A stretch of DNA of 64,000 nucleotides from Ignavibacteriota bacterium (GCA_016713565.1 JADJOX010000007.1:1-64000); one strand, 5' to 3'; shown: positions 45,807 to 55,995, counted from the first letter of the stretch. Notes: generated by a model from the letters alone, not told the origin. Made by a program: numbers and translations.

Positions 45807-46343
45807 TTAGAAAGATTTACTTTTCTTGATTGCTTTGCTTTGTAAAATATTTTTTACAGGATCTTTTAAATAATCGATATGCATTTCTTTTGAAATTTCA
45901 GGTAAGTTAATTAAGCTTTTTCTGTCTAAAAATTCAGTCGTTGAATCAAAGTTATGAAATACTAAACCGCTTCCGAATTTTTCAATTTTCTTAAATATTG
46001 GTGGGATGATTTTTCTGCCGTACTTGTTTATCAAACCGAATTTATCGCCTTTTTTAATTTTTGTTATTCCAAATAAACCATAATATGGATGCAAAGAATC
46101 ATACTTTTCCGAAAATATTTCTACTCCGTTTTTATTATATATTTTCCAAAAATAACCTTCTCTTGCCGCAAAAAATTTATATCCGGATGAGAGTGTAAAA
46201 ATTTCGTTATAATATTTGGGCAGAACTTCATTACCTTCAAGATCGTTAATTCCCCACAAATCATTTTCTTTAAATCTTACGCTATTTGACGAAAATCCGA
46301 TATATTGATATTTATTTTTTATGGACATATTTTTTGTCTGCAT
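45807..46343 (-). CDS. WG-repeat protein of unknown function
   Basis: A 178-residue protein with several WG-type beta repeats: DLWGINDLEGNEVLPKYYNEI, split as LWGINDLEG and LPKYYNEI, then FWKIYNKNGVEIFSEKYDSL and FGLINKYGRKIIPPIFKKI. These repeats usually form small beta-propeller or beta-strand units, often in envelope or interaction proteins. There is no signal peptide. The last 40 residues are basic. The start at 46343 and an ATG five codons later are both possible. It follows the cimA gene on the same strand after a hairpin, so it may or may not belong to that operon. Its function is not known. Confidence 0.65.
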   Translation of the reverse strand: MQTKNMSIKNKYQYIGFSSNSVRFKENDLWGINDLEGNEVLPKYYNEIFTLSSGYKFFAAREGYFWKIYNKNGVEIFSEKYDSLHPYYGLFGITKIKKGDKFGLINKYGRKIIPPIFKKIEKFGSGLVFHNFDSTTEFLDRKSLINLPEISKEMHIDYLKDPVKNILQSKAIKKSKSF

Positions 46344-46438
46344 TTATTTCTCAGAATAATAAATTTCATACTGAAAAATAATCTTTTAAATTAAATGAAA
46401 TGTGAGTTAAAACACCATATTTTATTGTAATGGTTTGA

Positions 46439-46473
46439 GGGAAACAAATAAAATTATTTGTATTTTGTCTCCC
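46439..46473 (-). terminator. Hairpin after the branched-chain operon
   Basis: On the minus strand GGGAGACAAA and TTTGTTTCCC pair over 10 bases with one G-U pair. It starts 31 bases after the cimA stop. No T-run follows on the minus strand, so it may be an RNA-stabilising or weak terminating structure, not a classical terminator. Confidence 0.4.
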
Positions 46474-46503
46474 TATTCCGAATAGTCATTTTATAATATT
46501 TGT

Positions 46504-48087
46504 TTAAACTGTTAACTCTTTTTGTTCAGTGCTTAATTTGAACAGTTTATAATTCATAGCATCTGTTAATGCCATAATACTTGCTTCAATAATATTTTCA
46601 GATAATCCAACCGTTGACCATGTCAATTCACCGTCACTTGATTCTATTAAAACTCTTACTTTTGCTTTGGTACCATTCTTATCGCCAAGAACTCTAACTT
46701 TATAATCTACCAATTTTATCTGCGCTATTTCCGGAAAAAATCTTGTAAGAGCTTTTCTAATTGCACTATCCAAAGCATTAACCGGACCGTTACCATCAGC
46801 CGCTGTATGTTCAATTTCTCCATTTACTTCAACTTTTAGTACTGCTTCGGAATAATGAATATTATTTTGATCTTGAAGAACATTTACCTTAGCATATTTA
46901 ACGCTGAAAAACGGTTTATATTCTTTTAACTCGGCTCTTAAAAGTAATTCAAAAGTCCCTTCCGCTCCGTCAAACTGATATCCGTCAAATTCCATAGTTT
47001 TTAAATAATTAACAAAATTTTTGCTGAATTCTTTTTCTTCAGGAAGGTTAATGCCAAATTCTTTTGCTTTATATCTAATATTACTTTGTCCGGCAAGATC
47101 AGAAACAACTACTCTTTGTTTATTGCCAACCGCGCTTGGACTAAGATGCTCATACATTCTACTGTCTTTCAAGACTGAACTTACGTGTATTCCGCCTTTA
47201 TGCGCAAATGCAGAATTTCCGACAAACGCAGCTCGAGTGTTTGGTTCAATGTTCATTATTTCTGAAATAAAATGCGACATTGATGTTAACTTGGAAACGT
47301 CCAATGAACCGGAAAATTCTTTGTTCATCTTAAATTTTAAATTGGGTATAATGCTTGAAAGATTTGCGTTTCCGCATCTTTCACCCACACCATTCATAGT
47401 TCCTTGAACGTGCACGGCGCCTGCTCTCACGGCCATCAAAGTATTTGCGACGCCAAGATCACCATCATTATGAGCGTGTATTCCAATTGGAATATTAAAA
47501 TTATTTTTAACATCGGTTACAATATCAAAAATTTCATTTGGCAATGTACCGCCGTTGGTATCGCACAATACTAAAACTTTTGCGCCGGCATTTTCAGCTG
47601 CTTTTATCATTTTAAAAGCAAAGCTTCTATCATCTTTGTAGCCGTCAAAAAAATGTTCGGCATCAAAAATTACCTGCCTTCCTTCTGTACCTAAATATTC
47701 AACAGAATTAAAAATCAATTCTTCATTTTGTGAATCAGTTAAACCCAAACTAACCTCGGAATGAAAGCGCCATGTTTTTCCAAATATTGAAATATAAGGT
47801 GATTCAGCTTTTAACAATAATTGTAGATTGTGATCTTCCTTAATTTTATCAGGATATCTTGCGGTTGAACCAAATGCACAAATTTTTGAATGGGATAAAT
47901 CCAAATTTCTCACCAAACGAAAATATTCTTCATCCTTTGGATTACTGCCAGGCCATCCGCCCTCAATAATATCAATGCCGAATGAATCCAATTTTTGAGT
48001 AATTAAAAGTTTGTCCTGAAGCGAAAGGTTAATTTTTTCACCTTGAGTTCCATCCCGCAAAGTTGTGTCAAATAATTCTATTTTCAT
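46504..48087 (-). CDS. cimA: (R)-citramalate synthase
   Basis: A 527-residue enzyme that condenses pyruvate and acetyl-CoA to citramalate, a threonine-independent source of 2-oxobutanoate for isoleucine. The catalytic barrel begins FDTTLRDGTQGEKINLSLQD and contains IIEGGWPGSNPKDEEYF, the citramalate-synthase form of the substrate loop. It is not the leuA form IEAGFPISSP. HAHNDGDLGVANTL carries the metal-binding His residues. The C-terminal regulatory domain (from about residue 390) is present. It is the last gene of the operon, after leuD. No threonine dehydratase gene was seen in the window. Confidence 0.93.
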   Translation of the reverse strand: MKIELFDTTLRDGTQGEKINLSLQDKLLITQKLDSFGIDIIEGGWPGSNPKDEEYFRLVRNLDLSHSKICAFGSTARYPDKIKEDHNLQLLLKAESPYISIFGKTWRFHSEVSLGLTDSQNEELIFNSVEYLGTEGRQVIFDAEHFFDGYKDDRSFAFKMIKAAENAGAKVLVLCDTNGGTLPNEIFDIVTDVKNNFNIPIGIHAHNDGDLGVANTLMAVRAGAVHVQGTMNGVGERCGNANLSSIIPNLKFKMNKEFSGSLDVSKLTSMSHFISEIMNIEPNTRAAFVGNSAFAHKGGIHVSSVLKDSRMYEHLSPSAVGNKQRVVVSDLAGQSNIRYKAKEFGINLPEEKEFSKNFVNYLKTMEFDGYQFDGAEGTFELLLRAELKEYKPFFSVKYAKVNVLQDQNNIHYSEAVLKVEVNGEIEHTAADGNGPVNALDSAIRKALTRFFPEIAQIKLVDYKVRVLGDKNGTKAKVRVLIESSDGELTWSTVGLSENIIEASIMALTDAMNYKLFKLSTEQKELTV

Positions 48088-48104
48088 TTTATTTTCTTGG
48101 TTAG

Positions 48105-48662
48105 TTATATCATATTATTTTTTCTTGCATACTCAAAAATACCGCCGGCTTCTACAATTGGAAGAACGCTTCCTAGAGGCTTTAATTCGTATTTTTTATT
48201 TTTAGAAATATTTAACAAAGAATAATTTTCAAGATCAATCTCAATCTCATCTTTAGTTTCAATTTCCTTATTTAGTTTTACGGGAGACTCAAGCGGGACC
48301 AAAAATCCGCCATCAACAGAATTTCTGTAAAAAATTCTAGCATAGGATTCGGCAATTATCGCTTTTACACCGGCCATATTTAACGCGAACGGGGCGTGTT
48401 CACGTGATGATCCGCAGCCGAAATTAGATCCTCCAATCAGAATATTAAATTCAGACAAATAATTGTCGCCTTCAATAAACGGTTTTCCTCCGTCTGGTAA
48501 TCCGGCTTGATTTATTGGAACTCCGGATAAGGCAAATTGTCCGTATTTTTTTGATTCTTCTTCATCAGTAAGACTATAAACCAAATGCTCCGCAGGAATT
48601 ATTTGATCGGTATCAATATTATCACCTAAAACAAATGCTCTGCCTTTAATTTTTTTATCCAT
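48105..48662 (-). CDS. leuD: 3-isopropylmalate dehydratase small subunit
   Basis: A 185-residue swivelling-domain subunit. Key segments are VLGDNIDTDQIIPAEHLVYS, IGGSNFGCGSSREHAPFAL (substrate-binding loop) and AESYARIFYRNSVDGG. It works with LeuC on isopropylmalate and probably also on citramalate, since both routes run in this operon. The gene is 17 bases from cimA and 47 bases from leuC. It is of the shorter archaeal-like type matching the 432-residue LeuC. Confidence 0.92.
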   Translation of the reverse strand: MDKKIKGRAFVLGDNIDTDQIIPAEHLVYSLTDEEESKKYGQFALSGVPINQAGLPDGGKPFIEGDNYLSEFNILIGGSNFGCGSSREHAPFALNMAGVKAIIAESYARIFYRNSVDGGFLVPLESPVKLNKEIETKDEIEIDLENYSLLNISKNKKYELKPLGSVLPIVEAGGIFEYARKNNMI

Positions 48663-48709
48663 ATTAACCTTTTTGTTTAATTCAATTTTCAGAATTATTA
48701 TTGGGAAAC

Positions 48710-50008
48710 TTAAATTAAGAAATCTCTCGGATCAGTAATAACACCTGTAACAGCAGAAGCTGCAACAGTTAGTGGTGATGCAAGATAAACTTCTGATTTT
48801 TTGCTTCCCATTCTTCCGGGGAAATTTCTATTCGTTGTTGAAATAACAACATCCTTGTCAACACTTCTTCCTACTGTATCATCCGGTCCGCCAAGACAAG
48901 CAGCGCAAGAGCTTTGAGCAATTACACATCCAGCATTTTGGAAAATCTCTTTTAATGATATTCCATTATAGCTTTCTACTTCCAATTCTTTTGCAACTTG
49001 AGTCGAAGCCGGCACTATAAAAGTTGGGACTTTAACTTTATTTCCAAAAATAATTTTTGCGGCAAAAATAAAATCAGTTAGTTTTCCGCCAGTACATGAG
49101 CCGATATAAGCTTTTGTTAAATTTGTTCCTTGAACATTTCTAACGGTATCTTTATTATCCGGACTATGCGGTTTTGCAACTATTGGTTCCATTTTATTTA
49201 CATCATACGTAAACTTGCTAAAATATTTTGCATCAGCGTCAGAATTAAAAATTTCATATTCATAAACACCTTTGGACTTTACATAATCTTCGGTTACAGA
49301 ATCTGCTGCTATAATACCATTCATTGCTCCTGCTTCAATTGCCATATTTGTAAGAGTCATTCGTTCATTCATTTCCAAAGAAAATACACCTTCGCCGTCA
49401 AACTCCAATGCTCTGTAAGTTCCACCGTCTGTTGTTATATCTCCAAGAATTGCTAATATCAAGTCTTTTGCGGTTAAATATTTTGGCAGAGTTCCATTAA
49501 AAGTAAATTTCATAGTTTCAGGAATTTTTTCCCAAATTTTCCCTGTACCAAGAATAAAAGCCGCGTCTGTATTTCCAACACCGGTAGAAAACATTCCAAA
49601 TGCGCCAGATGTGCAAGTATGAGAATCTGTTCCAATTAAAACTTTTCCGGGTACGTTATAACCTTCTTCGGCTAACGCAATATGGCAAACACCTTTATAT
49701 CTTTCGGTTCCAACGTCATAATAATTATCAACTTGATAGTCATTGGCAAACTGTCTTAAAATTTCTACATTTCTGTTCGCGTGTTTGTTGGCAGTAAAAA
49801 TATAATGATCCGGAAAAATCACTAATTTATCTTTATCCCAAATTTTTGCTTTTTCACCAAACTGTTCTTTCCAAATCCCAATCGTTGGCGGTCCGCATAC
49901 ATCATGAGTCATAAGTGTATCAACGTTTAGCCAAACACTTTCTCCCGGAGTTACATTTCTCATTCCGGCAGATCTTGCCAGTATTTTTTCGGTTATTGTC
50001 ATTCCCAT
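48710..50008 (-). CDS. leuC: 3-isopropylmalate dehydratase large subunit
   Basis: A 432-residue aconitase-family subunit with a [4Fe-4S] cluster. The cluster cysteines are visible in IGSCTGGKLTDF and in IAQSSCAACLGGPDDTVG. Other family segments are TDSHTCTSGAFGMFSTGVG and TNRNFPGRMGSKKSEVYLASP. It isomerises 2-isopropylmalate to 3-isopropylmalate, and perhaps citramalate to 3-methylmalate. Its length marks the short LeuC2-type subunit rather than the 466-residue enterobacterial form. It sits 11 bases from leuA. Confidence 0.93.
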   Translation of the reverse strand: MGMTITEKILARSAGMRNVTPGESVWLNVDTLMTHDVCGPPTIGIWKEQFGEKAKIWDKDKLVIFPDHYIFTANKHANRNVEILRQFANDYQVDNYYDVGTERYKGVCHIALAEEGYNVPGKVLIGTDSHTCTSGAFGMFSTGVGNTDAAFILGTGKIWEKIPETMKFTFNGTLPKYLTAKDLILAILGDITTDGGTYRALEFDGEGVFSLEMNERMTLTNMAIEAGAMNGIIAADSVTEDYVKSKGVYEYEIFNSDADAKYFSKFTYDVNKMEPIVAKPHSPDNKDTVRNVQGTNLTKAYIGSCTGGKLTDFIFAAKIIFGNKVKVPTFIVPASTQVAKELEVESYNGISLKEIFQNAGCVIAQSSCAACLGGPDDTVGRSVDKDVVISTTNRNFPGRMGSKKSEVYLASPLTVAASAVTGVITDPRDFLI

Positions 50009-50019
50009 AAATTTATCCT

Positions 50020-51600
50020 TTATACAGCTTTTGTCATTTCATTTTGTGAGTTAAAATTCTGTTCTAATTTTAATGAGGTATTTTTTTTGTTTAACGCGCT
50101 AAGATACGCAAGCGCGCTTGCTTCAATAACGTCGGTAGAAGTTCCTCTGCCGGTATAGGATTTCGAATTGCTTCGAATTCTAACTAACACTTCGCCCATT
50201 GCCTGTCTGCCAGAAGTAACTGATCTAACATTATATGATTCCACTTCAGGGTGAATTTTTAATGCTCTTTCAATAGCATTGAATACAGCGTCTATTGGTC
50301 CGTCGCCAATTGCCGATTCTTGAATAATTTCATTATCAACTTTTATTCTTACAACAGCATTTGGTATTGAATTTGATCCAGAAGTTATTTGCAGATGATC
50401 CAAAGTAAATTGTTCGTCTTTATGGGCAACAGTGTCTCCCATTAAAATCCTAAGATCTTCATCGAATACTTCTTTCTTTTTATCGGCAAGTTTTGTGAAT
50501 TCATCATAAATTTGAATTAACTGTTCTTCTTCAATTTCATAACCAAGTTCTTTAAGTCTTGCTTTTAATCCGTGTCTGCCTGAATGTCTTCCTAAAATAA
50601 TTTTTGTTTTAGGATAGCCGACTATTTCCGGGGTCATAATTTCATAAGTTTCTCTATTTTTCAGCATTCCGTCCTGATGAATTCCAGATTCATGAGCGAA
50701 CGCATTTTCGCCGACTATTGCTTTATTACGTTGAACTAAAATGCCGGTAAACCCTGAAACTAATTTACTTGAGTTATATATTTCTCGAGTATTAATTTCA
50801 GTATCAAAGTTCATAAGATCAGCTCTAACTTTTAACGCCATCACAATTTCTTCAAGAGATGCGTTTCCGGCACGTTCACCAATTCCATTAACCGTACATT
50901 CAATTTGCCGCGCACCATTTTCAATTGATGCAATTGAATTTGCTACTGCTAAGCCAAGATCATTATGACAATGTACGCTAATAATCGCTTTATCAATATT
51001 TCCGACTCTACGTTTTAATTCTTTTATTTTATTGCCGAATTCGGTTGGGAATGTGTAGCCTGTAGTATCAGGAATGTTTACTGTTGTTGCGCCCGCTGCT
51101 ATTGCGGTTTCAATTACTTCAGCTAAATAACCTATTTCCGTACGCCCAGCATCTTCCGCCGAAAATTCCACGTCGTCACAAAGACTTTTTGCGTATGCAA
51201 CTGAATCGTATGCCATTTTTAAAATCGTTTTACGTTTTTCTTCTAATGAACGACCATATTTTTCATGCCCGAACTTTCCAAGAATATGATAATCAGATGT
51301 ACTTGTAAAAGTATGAATTCTTTTTTGTTTGGCGGGTTGAAGTGCTTTAAAAGCAGATTCAATATCTTTCTCATTTGCTCTTGCAAGCCCGGCAATTGTT
51401 CTTTCAACTTCTGATGAAATTGCGTGAACTGCGTCAAATTGCGCAGGAGAAGAAATAGGAAAACCCGCTTCAATAACATCAACATTTAATTTGGCAAGTT
51501 GATGGGCAATTTCCAATTTTTCATAAATGTTTAACGATGCACCCGGAGATTGTTCGCCGTCTCTTAATGTTGTATCAAATATTATAATTTTTTCTTTCAC
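50020..51600 (-). CDS. leuA: 2-isopropylmalate synthase
   Basis: A 526-residue enzyme that condenses acetyl-CoA with 2-oxoisovalerate, the committed step of leucine synthesis. The barrel begins FDTTLRDGEQSPGASLNIYEK, has VIEAGFPISSPAQFDAV and VHCHNDLGLAVANS, where the metal-binding His pair lies, and NGIGERAGNASLEE. The C-terminal regulatory domain from about residue 390 should bind leucine. It is close to cimA in fold but has the leuA form of the substrate loop. It lies between leuB and leuC in the operon. Confidence 0.94.
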   Translation of the reverse strand: MKEKIIIFDTTLRDGEQSPGASLNIYEKLEIAHQLAKLNVDVIEAGFPISSPAQFDAVHAISSEVERTIAGLARANEKDIESAFKALQPAKQKRIHTFTSTSDYHILGKFGHEKYGRSLEEKRKTILKMAYDSVAYAKSLCDDVEFSAEDAGRTEIGYLAEVIETAIAAGATTVNIPDTTGYTFPTEFGNKIKELKRRVGNIDKAIISVHCHNDLGLAVANSIASIENGARQIECTVNGIGERAGNASLEEIVMALKVRADLMNFDTEINTREIYNSSKLVSGFTGILVQRNKAIVGENAFAHESGIHQDGMLKNRETYEIMTPEIVGYPKTKIILGRHSGRHGLKARLKELGYEIEEEQLIQIYDEFTKLADKKKEVFDEDLRILMGDTVAHKDEQFTLDHLQITSGSNSIPNAVVRIKVDNEIIQESAIGDGPIDAVFNAIERALKIHPEVESYNVRSVTSGRQAMGEVLVRIRSNSKSYTGRGTSTDVIEASALAYLSALNKKNTSLKLEQNFNSQNEMTKAV

Positions 51601-51620
51601 ATCCGCCTCGTTTACTTAGA

Positions 51621-52718
51621 TTAAAGTAAAAAAACTCCTATTGATTCATCTGCAAAAATTTTCTCAATATTATTTATAATTAAAGATGTCATTTCTGTTG
51701 TTGAAACAACTTTACTATCAGATGAAGCAATATCAACGGTTCTAAAACCTTCATCCAATGTTAATGAAATAGCTCTTTCTATAATTTCTGCGGCTTTTGT
51801 CATTCCAAATGAAAGATCGAATAGCATTGCCGAAGAAGAAATTGCCGCTATAGGATTTGCTTTATTTTGTCCGGCAATATCTGGTGCGCTGCCGTGTACA
51901 GGTTCATATAATGAATATTTAGTTCCAATACTCGCCGATGGCAGCATTCCCAAACTTCCGGTTATCATTCCGGCAATATCACTTAAAATATCACCAAAAA
52001 TATTTGATGTGAGAATTACGTCAAACTGTTTGGGATTTCTAACGATTTGCATTGCCGCGTTATCCACATACATGTGGTTTAATTTTATTCCGGGATATTC
52101 TTTATGAATTTTTTCAACCGTGTTTCGCCAAAACTGCGAAACTTCAAGAACGTTTGCTTTATCAACACTTGTCACAACTTTTTCTCTTTTGGAAGCAATT
52201 TCAAATGCCTTTCTTGCAATTCTTTCAACTTCTTCGGTTGTGTAAACCATCGTGTTCCAACCTTTGTTTTCATCCATACCTCTCGGTTTGCCGAAATAAA
52301 TTCCGCCGGTCAATTCGCGCAGCACAATAAAATCAGTACCTTCAAGTACTTCTTTTTTTAAAGTAGAATTATCCAGCATAGAGGGATAAATTTTTGCGGG
52401 ACGAATATTAGCGAACAGCCCCAAACTTTCTCTCAGTTTTAGCAAAGCGGCTTCCGGTTTCAAGTGATGCGGAAGTTTTTCCCATTGCAGACCGCCAACG
52501 GCACCCAAGAAAACTGCATCCGAACTATAACATCCATCTAAGGTCTCTTGTGTTAACGGCGTTCCGAATTTATCATAAGAATTTCCACCGATAGCATATT
52601 CGTTGAACTCTAATTTTACGTTGAATTTTTCAGCAACAAACTCCATTACTTTTATAGCAGCTTGTGTAACTTCTATTCCAATTCCGTCGCCAGGTAAAAG
52701 TGCGATTTTATAATTCAT
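51621..52718 (-). CDS. leuB: 3-isopropylmalate dehydrogenase
   Basis: A 365-residue NAD-dependent decarboxylating dehydrogenase. It begins YKIALLPGDGIGIEVTQAA and has VLRELTGGIYFGKPRG, YVDNAAMQIVRNPKQFDVI and EPVHGSAPDIAGQNKANP, the metal and NAD-binding segments. It converts 3-isopropylmalate to 2-oxoisocaproate, and in this operon probably also 3-methylmalate to 2-oxobutanoate in the citramalate route. Length is normal. The neighbours are ilvC and leuA, 9 and 20 bases away. Confidence 0.95.
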   Translation of the reverse strand: MNYKIALLPGDGIGIEVTQAAIKVMEFVAEKFNVKLEFNEYAIGGNSYDKFGTPLTQETLDGCYSSDAVFLGAVGGLQWEKLPHHLKPEAALLKLRESLGLFANIRPAKIYPSMLDNSTLKKEVLEGTDFIVLRELTGGIYFGKPRGMDENKGWNTMVYTTEEVERIARKAFEIASKREKVVTSVDKANVLEVSQFWRNTVEKIHKEYPGIKLNHMYVDNAAMQIVRNPKQFDVILTSNIFGDILSDIAGMITGSLGMLPSASIGTKYSLYEPVHGSAPDIAGQNKANPIAAISSSAMLFDLSFGMTKAAEIIERAISLTLDEGFRTVDIASSDSKVVSTTEMTSLIINNIEKIFADESIGVFLL

Positions 52719-52727
52719 TTTCCACCA

Positions 52728-53729
52728 TTATTTTTTATTTGTTCTTAAAAGCCAAGACATCATTTTCCTCAGTTCACCTCCAACTTTTTCAATTCCGTGC
52801 TGCTGGTTTGAGCTACGAAGTTTTCCAAAATTTTGCGAACCGTTTTTAATTTCGGAAATAAATTCATTTGCAAAACTTCCGTCCTGAACTTCGGTTAATA
52901 TTTTCTTCATTTCCTTTTTTGTTTCTTCTGTAATAAGTCTTGGTCCGCGAGTCATTCCACCGTATTCTGCAGTATCGCTTACTGAGAAATTCATTCTGGA
53001 AAGTCCGCCTTCATAATATAAATCAACAATTAATTTCATCTCGTGCATGCATTCAAAATATGCCAGTTCAGGTGGATATCCGGCGTCAACCAAAACTTCA
53101 AATCCGGCTTTAATTAATTCCGCTGAACCACCGCATAATACGGCTTGTTCGCCAAAAAGATCTGTTTCGGTTTCATCTTTGAAATTCGTTTCTATAACAC
53201 CGGCTTTTGTTCCGCCAATACCTTTTGCCCAAGCTAACGCCAAATCTTTTGTGTTGCCGGAATAATCTTGATGAACTGCTATCAAGCATGGTACACCATT
53301 GCCTTGTTCAAAAGTTCTTCTTACCAAATGTCCGGGACTTTTAGGAGCAATCATCATAACGTTAACATTTGCAGGAGGAACAATTTGTTTGTAATGAATA
53401 TTAAAACCGTGACCGAACGCTAATGTATCTCCTTCTTTTAAGTAAGGAGCTATTTCCGCATCATAAACTTCTTTCTGAAATTGGTCAGGTAAAAGAATCA
53501 TTATCACATTTGAATTCTTTACCGCATCAGAAACAGTATAGACTTTAAGTCCAGCTTCTTCCGCAACTTTCCAATTTTTGCTTGATTCTTTTAAACCAAC
53601 GCACACGTTCATTCCGCTGTCTTTAAGATTTAGCGAATGTGCGTGACCTTGACTTCCATATCCAAGAACCGCAATTTTCTTATTTTTTAGTAGATCTAAT
53701 GATGCATCTTGATCATAATAAACTTTCAT
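52728..53729 (-). CDS. ilvC: Ketol-acid reductoisomerase
   Basis: A 333-residue class I enzyme that rearranges and reduces acetolactate and acetohydroxybutyrate. The Rossmann motif AVLGYGSQGHAHSLNLKDSG is near the N-terminus. APKSPGHLVRRTFEQGNGVP and the metal-binding DLFGEQAVLCGG follow, then the C-terminal knotted domain with YEGGLSRMNFSVSDTAEYG. Length is standard for class I. It is the fourth gene of the operon, 11 bases from the acetolactate synthase small subunit. Confidence 0.96.
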   Translation of the reverse strand: MKVYYDQDASLDLLKNKKIAVLGYGSQGHAHSLNLKDSGMNVCVGLKESSKNWKVAEEAGLKVYTVSDAVKNSNVIMILLPDQFQKEVYDAEIAPYLKEGDTLAFGHGFNIHYKQIVPPANVNVMMIAPKSPGHLVRRTFEQGNGVPCLIAVHQDYSGNTKDLALAWAKGIGGTKAGVIETNFKDETETDLFGEQAVLCGGSAELIKAGFEVLVDAGYPPELAYFECMHEMKLIVDLYYEGGLSRMNFSVSDTAEYGGMTRGPRLITEETKKEMKKILTEVQDGSFANEFISEIKNGSQNFGKLRSSNQQHGIEKVGGELRKMMSWLLRTNKK

Positions 53730-53740
53730 TGTTACTCCAT

Positions 53741-54253
53741 CTATTTTGATTTAATTTTCTTTTGTGCCGGAATTATTTGTTCTCCTCTTTTCATGGCAAT
53801 TGTTCCTGATCTAGCCATTTCCTTAATGCCAAACGGTAGAAAAACATTTACCGCGGCTTCTATTTTTTCCGGCGGGCCGGTAATTTCCAATGTTATGCTT
53901 TTGTTGTTTATATCAACAACTTTTCCTCTGAAAATATCACTTAAATTTTTAATTTCATGAATAGAATTGTTTTCTAAATTAACTTTTAACAAAGCGAGTT
54001 CACGCACTGTTTTTGGTTCTTTACTTAAATCAACCACTTTAATTGTATCAATTAATCTATTGAGCTGTTTAACAACTTGGTCTAAAATCTGATCATTCCC
54101 TTCTGTAACGATCGTCATTCTAGATACTTCGTCTATCTCGGTTTGTCCAATTGAAATAGATTCAATATTAAATCCTTTTCCGCTGAACATGGTCGCTACA
54201 CGATCAAAAGCGCCGAAAGTATTTTCTACTAATACAGAAATTATTCTTTTCAT
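53741..54253 (-). CDS. ilvN: Acetolactate synthase small (regulatory) subunit
   Basis: A 170-residue regulatory subunit. An ACT domain covers residues 1-75 (ISVLVENTFGAFDRVATMFSG, then IESISIGQTEIDEVSRMTIV) and a second domain follows with RELALLKV and ITGPPEKIEAAVNVF. It binds valine and controls the catalytic subunit IlvB encoded 3 bases upstream. Length and domain order match the IlvH/IlvN long form. Confidence 0.93.
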   Translation of the reverse strand: MKRIISVLVENTFGAFDRVATMFSGKGFNIESISIGQTEIDEVSRMTIVTEGNDQILDQVVKQLNRLIDTIKVVDLSKEPKTVRELALLKVNLENNSIHEIKNLSDIFRGKVVDINNKSITLEITGPPEKIEAAVNVFLPFGIKEMARSGTIAMKRGEQIIPAQKKIKSK

Positions 54254-54256
54254 TTA

Positions 54257-55972
54257 TTACACCATTTTTTTAGGATTAAGTCTTTTCAATATCATATCAC
54301 TAACTGAACCACCGGCTGGAACCATCGGAAATACCATATCTTCCTTTACGACTTTGAATTCGATAAGTGTTGGACCATCATTATAGTTCAATACTTTTTC
54401 AAGTAATGTATCCACCTCATCCATTCTATCGGTTGAATATGATTTAACTCCAAATGCCTCAGCAACTTTTGTAAAATCAGGATTGCTCTTACTTAAATCG
54501 GTAAAGCTGTATTTTTCCGCATGATACAACTCCTGCCACTGCCTAACCATTCCGAGGAAACTATTGTTAATAATTATAAACTTTATCGGGAGTTTATGCG
54601 CAACGGCTGTAATAAGCTCCTGGATATTCATCTGGAATCCGCCGTCTCCGCTGAATGATATGATTGTTTTATTTGTTCCCGCAAATGCAGCGCCAATTGA
54701 AGCCGGAACAGAAAATCCCATTGTGCCTAATCCGCCGCTGGTTACGTGAGATCTGGGATTTGTAAATTTATAATATTGAGCAACCCACATTTGATGCTGA
54801 CCAACATCGGTAACAATTATTGCGTCTCCTTTAGTAGCTTCGGAAATCCTTTCAATTACATATTCGGTGCGCAATTTTATATCATCTTTATCGTAGCATA
54901 AAGGACAATCAGTTCTCCATTGATTAATTTGATTCCACCATGGAGTAAGATCCTGTTTATGCTCAATCTCCGCCGCAATTTCAGCGATTACATGTTTTAC
55001 ATCCCCAACAATCGGCAGATCAACCAAAACATTTTTGTCAATAGCTGTTGGATCAATATCAACGTGAATTTTATATGAATTTTTTGAAAATGTTTCAATA
55101 TTACCTGTAACCCGGTCATCAAATCTAGCGCCCAATGCTACTAATACATCGCATTCGTTAATTGCCATATTAGCCCAAAATGTTCCATGCATTCCTAGCA
55201 TTCCCAATGATTGCGGATCAGTTCCGGGGAAAGCTCCTAATCCTTGTAAAGTCATGGTAACCGGTAAATTATTTTCTTTGGCTAAAACTTGAAGTTCTTT
55301 ATTTCCATTGGACATTATAACGCCGCCGCCGACATACAACAAAGGTTTTTTAGCATTTTGTATAATTTGCGCAGCCTTTTTAATTTGGTTGATATGCCCT
55401 TTATACTGAGGCTTATATCCTCTAATATCAATTTTGGATGGGTAAACAAATTCCGTTTCCATAGCAATAATATTTTTTGGTAAGTCAACAAGAACAGGTC
55501 CAGGCCTTCCCGTTGAAGCAATGAAAAATGCTTTTTGAATTGTTGAAGCTAATTCATCAACAGATCTGACTAAAAAATTATGTTTGGTTATTGGACGAGT
55601 AATTCCGACAATATCGGCTTCTTGAAAAGCATCGTTTCCAATCAAGTGAGTTGCAACTTGTCCGGTAAAAACAACCAATGGAACAGAATCCATATAAGCA
55701 TCAGCGATTCCGGTAACTGTATTTGTTGCGCCTGGCCCAGAAGTAACCAAAACAACGCCCGGCTTACCTGTTACCATCGCATAACCTTTAGCCATATGAG
55801 TTGCACCCTGTTCGTGTCTAACTAAAATATGTTGTAGGAAATCCACATCGTATAATTTTTCATAAATTTTAAGTGTTGCTCCACCGGGATAGCCAAAAAT
55901 AACTTCTACATTTTCTTTTTTTAATGCTTCAAAAAATATTTCAGCACCTGACATTTTTTTTGATGTGCTCAT
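54257..55972 (-). CDS. ilvB: Acetolactate synthase catalytic subunit
   Basis: A 571-residue TPP and FAD enzyme that joins pyruvate with pyruvate or 2-oxobutanoate, the first shared step of valine, leucine and isoleucine synthesis. Motifs are VIFGYPGGATLKIYEKL, HEQGATHMAKGYA with the catalytic Glu, and RPGPVLVDLPKNI. The TPP-binding block is GDGGFQMNIQELITAV followed by IIINN. Length is normal. It begins 23 bases after ilvD and is followed after 3 bases by ilvN. Confidence 0.95.
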   Translation of the reverse strand: MSTSKKMSGAEIFFEALKKENVEVIFGYPGGATLKIYEKLYDVDFLQHILVRHEQGATHMAKGYAMVTGKPGVVLVTSGPGATNTVTGIADAYMDSVPLVVFTGQVATHLIGNDAFQEADIVGITRPITKHNFLVRSVDELASTIQKAFFIASTGRPGPVLVDLPKNIIAMETEFVYPSKIDIRGYKPQYKGHINQIKKAAQIIQNAKKPLLYVGGGVIMSNGNKELQVLAKENNLPVTMTLQGLGAFPGTDPQSLGMLGMHGTFWANMAINECDVLVALGARFDDRVTGNIETFSKNSYKIHVDIDPTAIDKNVLVDLPIVGDVKHVIAEIAAEIEHKQDLTPWWNQINQWRTDCPLCYDKDDIKLRTEYVIERISEATKGDAIIVTDVGQHQMWVAQYYKFTNPRSHVTSGGLGTMGFSVPASIGAAFAGTNKTIISFSGDGGFQMNIQELITAVAHKLPIKFIIINNSFLGMVRQWQELYHAEKYSFTDLSKSNPDFTKVAEAFGVKSYSTDRMDEVDTLLEKVLNYNDGPTLIEFKVVKEDMVFPMVPAGGSVSDMILKRLNPKKMV

Positions 55973-55995
55973 TTTCTTTTCCTTCCATCTATATT